Source: Mercurialis annua (lineage: Eukaryota; Streptophyta; Magnoliopsida; Malpighiales; Euphorbiaceae). Taken from it: a stretch of DNA of 64,000 nt. This document shows positions 57,201-64,000 of the stretch, piece by piece; position 1 is the stretch's first letter, and the number at the start of each line of letters is the position of its first letter. Both the position numbers and the translations under genes were made by a program. The notes under the pieces were generated by a model. That model was not told the DNA's origin and made no database searches. It saw only the letters and a program-made list of their open reading frames with translations. The stretch covers positions 11,472,501 to 11,536,500 of the forward strand of contig NC_065571.1 of NCBI RefSeq assembly GCF_937616625.2, in the 5' to 3' direction.

Positions 57201-59200
57201 CCGACAAGTGTGAGGCAAGCTTCGAGAAGCTGAAGGAGATTCTGACTACAGCTCCTGTTTTGGCGTTGCCTTCTGGCATTGAGGGTTTTACTGTGTACTG
57301 CGATGCTTCTCGGATTGGCTTGGGTTGCGTGTTGATGCAACATGGACAGGTGATCGCCTATGCTTCTCGTCAGCTGAAGAAGCATGAGGTGAATTACCCT
57401 ACACATGACCTGGAGTTAGCTGCTGTAGTTTTTGCTCTGAAGATCTGGAGGCACTACTTGTACGGTGCGACTTGCGAGATCTTCACTGATCACAAGAGTC
57501 TGAAGTACATCTTTGATCTGCGAGAGTTGAATCTGAGACAGAGGAGGTGGCTAGAGTTGTTGAAAGACTACGACTGTACTATTCAGTACCATCCTGGTAA
57601 GGCTAATGTGGTAGCCGATGCGTTGAGTCGCAAGTCTTCAGGCAGTTTAGCCCATATTTCTGAGGTTGGACGTAGACCCATGGTTCGAGAGTGGCATGGT
57701 TTGATAGCTTCGGGCTACGGTTTTCAGGTTTCTCTGAACGGGAGTTTGTTGGCACATCTGCAAGTGCAGCCGGTTTTGATTGATAGGATTAAAGCTTTAC
57801 AAGCTGAGGATCCACAATTGAAACGAATTATGGACGAGATCCATCTGGATGGGAATTCCGAGTTTGTTTTTGTTGACGGAGTTCTCAGGTTTGGTTCGAG
57901 ACTGTGCGTTCCGGATTCAGATGGTTTGAGAGACCAGATTCTGGAGGAAGCGCATAGATCAGCCTACAGTGTTCATCCGGGATCTACCAAGATGTACCAT
58001 GACCTCAAGGGTACGTATTGGTGGAGCGGAATGAAGAAGGATGTTGCAGAGTACGTTTCCAAGTGTCTGACTTGCCAGCAGGTGAAGCTGGAACATCAGA
58101 GACCTTTTGGCTATCTACAACCATTACCTATTCCAGAGTGGAAGTGGGAGCGGATTGCCATGGACTTTGTTGTTGGTTTACCACGTACTCGACAGGGGTA
58201 CGATTCCATCTGGGTGATAGTTGATCGTATGACCAAGTCAGCTCATTTCCTTCCTATCAAGGTTTCGTATCCTGCTTCGAAGTTGGCTCAGTTGTACATC
58301 GACAGGATTGTCAGTTTGCATGGTGTACCGGTTTCGATTGTTTCTGACAGAGGGTCGGTCTTCACTTCGAGGTTCTGGAAAGCGTTACAGGAGTCCTTGG
58401 GTTCTCGATTGGACTTCAGTACAGCTTTTCATCCTCAGACTGATGGTCAGTCTGAGAGGACTATTCAGACATTGGAGGATATGCTCAGGATGTGCATTCT
58501 TGATTTTCAGGGTAGCTGGGATACTCATTTGCCGTTGATTGAGTTTTCCTACAACAACAGTTACCATGCGAGCATTGAGATGGCACCATATGAGGCTCTG
58601 TACGGACGCAAGTGTCGATCTCCTATCTGCTGGGAAGAGGTCGGCGAGCGGAAGTTGTCTGGTGCTGAGATTATTCAGATTACCTCAGAGAAGGTACCGT
58701 TGATAAAACGGAGGTTGGAGACAGCTTTTAGTCGGCATAAGAGTTATGCAGATCCGAAGAGGAAAGACATCGAGTTTCAGGTGGGAGACTTTGTGTTTCT
58801 TCAGGTTTCGCCTATGAAAGGCGTGGTTCGTTTTGGTGTCAAGGGAAAGTTGGCACCGAGGTACATTGGTCCCTATGAGATTTCAGAGAGGATTGGAGCT
58901 GTGGCTTATCGTCTGGTTCTGCCGCCAGACATGTCGTTAGTACATCCTGTTTTTCATGTTTCTATGCTGAGGAAGTGCATCTCAGATCCTTCACATGTGA
59001 TTGTGCCTCAGAGCGTTGAGATTGACCAGGAGCTGTCCTATGAGGAACAACCAATTGAGGTTGTTGATACGCAAGTGCGTAAGTTACGGAACAAGGAGAT
59101 TCCGATGGTCAAAGTTCTGTGGCGAAATCATTCTGTTGAGGAGTGCACTTGGGAGACGGAGTCCGATATGCGGAAACGTTATCCTTTCCTCTTTCCTTAA
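54287..59200 (+). CDS. Gag-pol polyprotein of Ty3/gypsy chromovirus (1637 aa)
   Basis: One uninterrupted frame; ATG 54287 ([14 protein letters not shown]) is preferred over an upstream TTG start. Order: Gly/Arg-rich start (residues about 25-75); gag core; CCHC knuckle [14 protein letters not shown] (about 399); a Gly/Ser/Gln-rich stretch; protease with [10 protein letters not shown] (about 522); RT with FIDDILIYS (about 856); RNase H with YCDAS (about 1003); integrase zinc finger (H...H...CLTCQQ, about 1222-1262); integrase core with MDFVVGL and VSDRG; and a C-terminal chromodomain-like segment ([17 protein letters not shown]). Gag packages the RNA; pol copies and integrates it; chromodomains can direct insertion to marked chromatin. 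Catalytic motifs are all present. GC content is visibly higher than the surroundings. Confidence 0.95.
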   Translation: MNTRTRATAQQNAEADDAISMEVDQNEPEVHAGRGLAGRGPAGRGRAGRGRGGRGQAGRGRGRGVGRGAAGGAQAPGVAQPELGDFDFNTFLAGVAALQLNQVQLQAGQVALQDQYAVLGQIAQQQQPQAGGAAVGGVGTTDRDLVLAYMRLKPTEFDGSGDALDFLEEVEQNARRLQATERQTVVLVEMSMKGSAGNWFRSSVHADMATISWAQFVARFRAFFLPFSVTEGHRDRLLSLTRDDRSVSEYTTEFVRLGRFAPDLQTDQERVNNRYVKGLGRDFVSLLTETRRDFTDVVDSARRMESSLLQFGDISGPSQTKKSSGPGQQSGGGSYQSAPSQYKNKKRGVKKSYQPYTYSSGNSGSSRSFGRGNSGGASFPFCQNCRRRHPGECRLAPGGCFTCGQPGHFARECQASGQQMSAASVAQPSYQSQRPVFSAPAGFSQPAASFGGQRGRGSGGRGFGGRGNGGRGSSSYGTGQSSQQQSQGQARVFALTPQDAHASNAVVQGTLQISFVDALVLFDAGATHSFVSTCFAAKLGVTPTSLSEPLSVSTPLSDCVVVDVVYPSCSVVIHGRDLRADLVVLDVLSFDVILGMDWLARHYASIDCRGKSVEFRIPGDLPFSFQGEKAETPKNLISAIKAKRMMSKGCQAFLAVVRDMDAEVGSMNTVPIVNEFTDVFPEELPGLPPDRDIEFCIDVVPGTGPISIPPYRMAPAELKELKEQLQELLDSGFIRPSTSPWGAPVLFVKKKDGSFRLCIDYRQLNKATIKNRYPLPRIDDLFDQLQGAKCFSKIDLRSGYHQLRIRDVDVPKTAFRTRYGHFEFLVMSFGLTNAPAAFMDMMNRVFKPFLDQFVIVFIDDILIYSRSEEEHAYHLRTILQTLREHQLYAKFSKCEFWLEQVIFLGHVVSKDGIKVDPKKIEAVMDWQRPRSVTEIRSFLGLAGYYRRFVQDFSRISAPLTKLTQKGVKFEWTDKCEASFEKLKEILTTAPVLALPSGIEGFTVYCDASRIGLGCVLMQHGQVIAYASRQLKKHEVNYPTHDLELAAVVFALKIWRHYLYGATCEIFTDHKSLKYIFDLRELNLRQRRWLELLKDYDCTIQYHPGKANVVADALSRKSSGSLAHISEVGRRPMVREWHGLIASGYGFQVSLNGSLLAHLQVQPVLIDRIKALQAEDPQLKRIMDEIHLDGNSEFVFVDGVLRFGSRLCVPDSDGLRDQILEEAHRSAYSVHPGSTKMYHDLKGTYWWSGMKKDVAEYVSKCLTCQQVKLEHQRPFGYLQPLPIPEWKWERIAMDFVVGLPRTRQGYDSIWVIVDRMTKSAHFLPIKVSYPASKLAQLYIDRIVSLHGVPVSIVSDRGSVFTSRFWKALQESLGSRLDFSTAFHPQTDGQSERTIQTLEDMLRMCILDFQGSWDTHLPLIEFSYNNSYHASIEMAPYEALYGRKCRSPICWEEVGERKLSGAEIIQITSEKVPLIKRRLETAFSRHKSYADPKRKDIEFQVGDFVFLQVSPMKGVVRFGVKGKLAPRYIGPYEISERIGAVAYRLVLPPDMSLVHPVFHVSMLRKCISDPSHVIVPQSVEIDQELSYEEQPIEVVDTQVRKLRNKEIPMVKVLWRNHSVEECTWETESDMRKRYPFLFP

Positions 59201-59306
59201 GGTATGTGTATCGTTGCTTATGTGATTTAATTGATTGTTTCTGTGCGTGTTGTGCCATTAAGTTTTGATAATTGCATTTTAAATTCGAGGGCGAATTTCT
59301 AATAAG

Positions 59307-59316
59307 TTGGGGAGAA
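59307..59316 (+). promoter_or_regulatory. Polypurine tract
   Basis: TTGGGGAGAA abuts the start of the 3' LTR, where plus-strand synthesis is primed in LTR retrotransposons. Confidence 0.7.
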
Positions 59317-62215
59317 TGTAATATCCCGTATTTTTAAATTATTTTTTTTCATCAAATTTTAAATAATTTATTATTATTATTATATATTTTTATTTAATTT
59401 TTATTTTAGTCGCTCGTTAATTCGATCGTGATTCGATTCGTGTTTAGTGTGTATTATTAAATTTTAAAAGGAAAAAAAGAAAAATAAAAGGCAAAGAAAA
59501 AGAGAAATTAAATTGAAATATAAATATGCATAGTAAGCCATTACGTTGGCTTTCAATTTAAATGCATGATAAGCCCATATATTTTATCAAGCCCACCACT
59601 TTTCTATTGCATGAATACATCATATTTTTGTTGCATTTTAATGCAGCAGATGAAGCCTTTCCTTTCCCCCTATATATTGTATTCTGCATCACGTTTCTTC
59701 TATTCCTAACCTAATATATTTCTCATCAAATTACAAAACTCAGCCGCCATTACTCCTTAAACAAAAACAGAAACTTCATCATTAAACATTTACCTTCGTG
59801 CGTCTTTAACCTGGTAAGCAATTCCCTAAGTTCTTCATTGTTGTCGATATCGTAATTTTACGGTTCTTGATTCTAGCTTTTTGTTTTAGCTTCAAATCCG
59901 AAAATTCTTTGACGATTCACATCGACTCGACGTTCTCTTCGATCCCTACGTTTCGGAATCACAAAACGGTACGTATTCGACCTCGTTTCAATCGCCGCCG
60001 TTTCTTCGTATTTGTACGCTATATTGATTCAATTCCTTATTAATGTTACTGCCGAAAGTTTGATTGTTTAGTTAATGTTATTTCATGATCTTCTTGGCCT
60101 AAACTATTCCTAGGATTCCTCGATTAATTGAATTGTTCGAACGATGATGTTCCGTCGTGTTATCACTGTCCGTTTCATCGCCGTCTAAGTTACTTTCTGC
60201 TGTCTCCTTTTGTTTTGTTTACTGCTAAGCTATAGGGAATGAATCATTAAATTGTTATTGAATATTATGATTAACAGCTTGCTTAGAATTAGGTAGAATT
60301 CATGATTTAGGCTTAAGTCATGATCAGTAGCTTTTAAATTGGTTAATGGTGAGTTGTTCATATGTGGCGGGTTTGTTTGCTTAGTTCAAATTGTGGAAGA
60401 TGGCCTAGTAGTCACATTGGTCATCAATTTTTGGTGGTTTAAATCAATTAGGTACTTCAAGATTAGTTTTATTCACTTAAATTGTTTTGATAATAACTTG
60501 AACCATTTGATTTTAACTAGACAATTAGAATACGTTAATATTTTATAACTTTAATTAATATAATTACTCGGGTAATTATATCTAATTCAAATCGAAATGC
60601 CAATTTGGCAAATTTACAATTTAGCCCCTGAAAGTTTCTAAAAGCTTATTTAAGTTAAGTTTTATCTTATAGACTTCTAATTGATTTATAATTTAATAAA
60701 TTAAGAATGGGAAGTTAATTTGATTTTTAATACCTATTTGGCTAAAGTACAGTTTAGTCCCTATTTGGCTAAAGTACAATTTAGTCCCTAAACTTTTATG
60801 ACTTGTTTAATTAAGTTTTTGGGGTGTAACTTGGGTTACTTGAATTATAAGATATTAAATTCTATTTAATATAGATAATTGTTTTATTAAAGTATTTTAA
60901 ATTATAAACTCGGGTTTATAAATTTAATAAAGTTTTGTTTTGGGTTAGACTGTGGTCGCCCAACAAGTGGGAAGAAGCTTGGTAGTTTTTAATAACTCGG
61001 CTGACTCACTGATATGAATTTTTTTACTTGGGTTAAATTGTTTAATAAATTACTTGAATTGTAATTTATTATATATAACTATATGATTTGATTTCTATAA
61101 CTTGGGTTATAGTTTTAATACGTTTTAATCTTATGTGTTTGATTATTCATTGGCGTGTTGTTGTGTGTACTAGTCCTATGTGGTGTTTAGTACTCTTTAG
61201 AGTTAGGGTCTGATTTTAATTATGATTTTAATATTTTATTTAGACCCGTCGACTGTTCGTACTTCAGAGGCGAACCAGAGTTAGGTGCTTGTCAAGTTTC
61301 ACGTGGAATAGCAAGCAGTGAGTTTATATCTCTATTTACCTCTTTATTAAGCAAATGTATTATTTTGTATATATATATGTATAAGCAGCTTTTGAACTGT
61401 TTTCGGCATTGTGGATTTGATTTGGAACGTGCTACTCGATGGGCATCATCGGGACTGCGTGCGCACCGGTAATGATTATGGTAATGAGGTAGGTTTGAGA
61501 TACGTCTCACCTTAGTGAGGGCACCGGTGGAAGATACGTCTCCTGGGCTCACTATTTATTAAGTGATAGTCGGGGATCGGTTATTGAGATACGTCTCACC
61601 GACACGACAATGGATTTAGAATTGTGGTTTAGGGTTTCATTGATAATCCATAATGAAAATGTTTTATTAAACGTTTTTAAAGGTTTTTAACTTAATAAAT
61701 GTAAATGGTTATATAAACTCTACTCAGTAAATCTGACCCCGTTGTTTTCCCAAATTTTCCAGGTTTATGATTTGAGCGTTGGTCGATCTCCGTTTCTTCA
61801 TTCTCGGAGGTTTTATTTTATTTTCAGAATAAAAGAGTCGAACTGTTTTAAACTCTTAGACCGCAGTAGTAGTATCAGTTATTCGTGTCTTAGTCTTTTA
61901 TTTATATTTTTGACTATTGTTGTTGGATTGGTCCAACTATTACTTATCGCTTGTAGCATGATTACAGTGTTATGGCATTTATATTATATTGCCATGTTGG
62001 AGTTTATTTGAGATTAAGCGTACTTTAAATATATGCTGTTTATCTGTAATGCTAGATTAGGCTGAAGTCTCGGTTGCCCCCGAGCATGTGATTTTCTGCA
62101 GGTACTTTGTTTTAAATGTATCTAAGTTGGTTATCCGCAAGGCTAGCTACGGGTTTTGGTACAACCATACCCATACCCTAGCGCCGGTCACGATTCATGA
62201 AAATGGGTCGTGACA
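59317..62215 (+). repeat. 3' LTR of the chromovirus
   Basis: 2899 bp, ending GGGTCGTGACA directly before the GATTG duplication. Near-identical to the 5' LTR to about 61010, then with a replaced block (about 61018-61160), many indels and an inverted 24-bp terminal hairpin (62189-62212). Confidence 0.93.
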
Positions 62216-62220
62216 GATTG

Positions 62221-62914
62221 TCTCTGTTATCTTGTATCGTTATCGATTTGGTTATTCTGTAGCGGTCTCAGTTCTTTTGGTTCTTTGAGGGTGAGGGTGA
62301 GTTTTTGAAACCTTTTTGAGATTCTTCCATCTATCTTGTTATCAAAATTAATAGTAGATATATCCAAAAAAACATTAAGTAGAATTTAATTATTAGAGTA
62401 AAATGTTTAATAATTTATAAAAATAAATAGGTGAAAATATCAGAAGATGAAGTCATTTTAATAACTTAATAATAAAATTATCAAAAAAATTAAATAATTT
62501 TCACTCGTTATTGCTTACTACTTTTTGAAATATAATGTTAAATTCATTTTTTGTTTTAGTTATTTTACTTTAATAATAGTTTTTGTACTTCAATTAAAAT
62601 AAATTGAGTTGTTTCAGTGCTTTTATATTTCAAAAAATTGAATGTTTTAGTAATTACAGTAATTATTATTTTTCATTTCTATTTTTAAAATTATATCAAG
62701 TTAGATAATAACAATTAATAAACTAAGTAAAATTTAATATTAAGTACCTGAATAAGTTAAATTCTTTTATAAGTAAAATACAATAATATCAACTAGCAAT
62801 ATTATATACAGTATTTAGTTTTAATAAGTTAAAAATTATTATGTATTTTTTTTATTTTTTGATATGGATAAATATATAAGTATTATGTAGTTACCGATAT
62901 TAGTGAAAAATAAA
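62221..62914. other. Right flank of the chromovirus, no gene seen
   Basis: Resumes the sequence interrupted at 51036, then becomes AT-rich. No ORF or TIR pair identified before the MITE at 62915. Confidence 0.4.
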
Positions 62915-63276
62915 GGGTTAATTTTTAAAAAAATCACGAACTTTACACGAAGTTTTATTTTAATCATGAGCTTTAAAAGTTGTTATTTAAAGGCACGAAC
63001 TTTCATTTTATTTCAAATCTATCATCAAAGTAAAATTCGGTGTATTTTATCTGACTAAAAATTCCTAGTCCTAAATACTCTAACTGAAAGATAATAAGAT
63101 TTAATTTTGATTAATAACTTGGGTCTTTAATTAATGGTTTAGTAAAGAATTTAGTCAATAAAAATACACTAAAATAATGAATTTGAAACAGTTCGTGCCT
63201 TTAAATGGCAACTTTTAAAGGTCATGATTAAAATGAAACTTTGTGTAAAGTTCGTGATTTTTTTAAAAATTAACCC
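62915..63276. mobile_element. MULE-type MITE with 9-bp target duplication
   Basis: Ends begin GGGTTAATTTTTAAAAAAAT in both orientations and continue with CACGAACTTTACAC and TTTTAATCATGA. AAAAATAAA at 62906-62914 is repeated at 63277-63285. Same family as 12421-12728 by its CACGAACTTTACACG core. Confidence 0.9.
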
Positions 63277-63776
63277 AAAAATAAATAAATATCTGCAAAT
63301 AGTGAGATGCAATGCAATACTAAAAATACAAGCAAATTACTCTGATGTGTCTATCATAATATACAATTTGATATCTTTTTATTTAAAAAAATTATTTAAT
63401 GGCCATTCACTTTTGATTATGTAAGTAATTAGAGGTTTTTCTTAAAAAAAATTATACGAAATTGTCGATCGAATTGAAAATAAGATAATAAATTGTTTAA
63501 AAGCAGATTTCAATATAATTAATAGAAGTTTGTTCTAAAAACATTTAAGTATTCCTAATAAAACAGATGTCACGTGCCTTGTACTTCAAGTGAATAAATA
63601 AACAAATCACATATATTTGCGTTAAATTAAAATAATTAAAAGTGCCAAATTCCATAAGCTAGTGCCCCCAGATTCTATGAAACAACTTAGAAAAACAGCA
63701 GGATAGTTCGAGCTTAATTATCCAAATACCATGGCCTACCTTAAACTGCCTCTGGTTTTCTCACCACCCTTTTTCC

Positions 63777-63784
63777 TATAAATA
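63777..63784 (+). promoter_or_regulatory. TATA box of third WIP gene
   Basis: TATAAATA lies 82 nt before the ATG at 63866, with a C/A-rich leader like that of the first WIP gene. The stretch 63286-63776 upstream holds nothing else that I can assign. Confidence 0.7.
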
Positions 63785-63865
63785 CCACCCACAGCCTCAA
63801 TCATCTTCTTCAACTCAAAATCAAAATCTCATTAACTCAAAACACAGAGAAACAAAAAGAAAAAA

Positions 63866-64000
63866 ATGAATGTAACAAGAAAAGCTTGGATGGTGGCAGC
63901 AAGTATCGGAGCAGTAGAGGCATTAAAAGACCAAGGCATTTGCAGGTGGAATTACACTCTTAGGTCAGTTCAACAACATGCCAAGAACAATCTTAGATCT
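63866..64000 (+). CDS. Wound-responsive family (WIP/DUF3774) protein, cut by window end
   Basis: The first 45 codons are present: [20 protein letters not shown], then [18 protein letters not shown] and on to the last base. It matches the conserved N-terminal half of the two upstream paralogues, but with NVTRK in place of SSRSR and ICRWNY in place of LCRWNY, so it is the more diverged member. The C-terminal MYLSCW block would lie beyond the window. Same strand as the others, separated from them by the 11-kb retrotransposon. Confidence 0.9.
   Translation, partial: MNVTRKAWMVAASIGAVEALKDQGICRWNYTLRSVQQHAKNNLRS

Larger units (their letters stand above)
51037..62215 (+). mobile_element. Full-length Ty3/gypsy chromovirus (11.2 kb)
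   Basis: The element is complete: GATTG target duplications at 51032-51036 and 62216-62220, LTRs starting TGTAATATCC and ending in CA, tRNA-Met primer site, one gag-pol ORF, and a purine tract TTGGGGAGAA before the 3' LTR. The C-terminal chromodomain-like end and about 2.9-kb LTRs fit the Tekay/Del group. It is inserted between the second and third WIP genes. The coding frame is intact, so it could be mobile or only recently inserted. Confidence 0.95.

Overview
This is a stretch of AT-rich plant nuclear genome. It has intron-split genes with GT/AG borders, plant-specific families (wound-responsive WIP proteins, F-box proteins, a C1-less diacylglycerol kinase), an endogenous plant pararetrovirus and a dense layer of plant MITEs. 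The families point to a eudicot; I cannot name the species. Only about 8 kb belongs to host genes; most of the rest is transposon-derived.

Layout. 1-2.2 kb: small MITEs. 2.2-10.5 kb: a near-complete caulimovirid genome on the minus strand (coat protein, movement protein, protease, RT and RNase H in one broken polyprotein, plus a second large ORF, a leader ORF, a promoter and a tRNA-Met primer site). It lies between two inverted arms that look like a Mutator-type MITE with a perfect 10-bp target duplication. 10.6-12.7 kb: nested Stowaway and MULE-type elements. 13.7-14.5 kb: F-box/LRR pseudogene. 14.9-16 kb: unidentified exon-like pieces. 16.2-17.5 kb: two MITEs. 18-25.2 kb: a tandem duplication of a minus-strand gene that joins an F-box exon to a cyclin box. 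The downstream copy (18038-20810) can be spliced into one open frame; the upstream copy (21404-24677) carries several breaks. 25.6-30 kb: degenerate tandem repeats, a CACTA end and a truncated Athila/Tat-type LTR element with a broken gag. 30.5-38 kb: candidate Helitron ends with nested hAT-like and MULE-type elements, and tandem repeats.

38.4-44.8 kb: a complete 13-coding-exon diacylglycerol kinase gene, predicted 536 aa. 45.9-64 kb: three WIP-family genes in the same orientation (45954, 48307 and 63866, the last cut by the window edge). An intact-looking 11.2-kb Ty3/gypsy chromovirus (51037-62215, GATTG target duplications, 2.9-kb LTRs, one gag-pol ORF) sits between the second and third.

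Most unusual points: (1) an F-box-cyclin fusion with consistent intron phases, an architecture known from animal cyclin F; (2) a pararetrovirus framed by MULE-like inverted repeats and ending at its primer-binding site; (3) Ty3 LTRs nearly identical over the first 1.7 kb but strongly diverged after that, with a terminal 24-bp hairpin present in opposite orientations in the two LTRs. All splice models are my own reading of the sequence, without transcript data.
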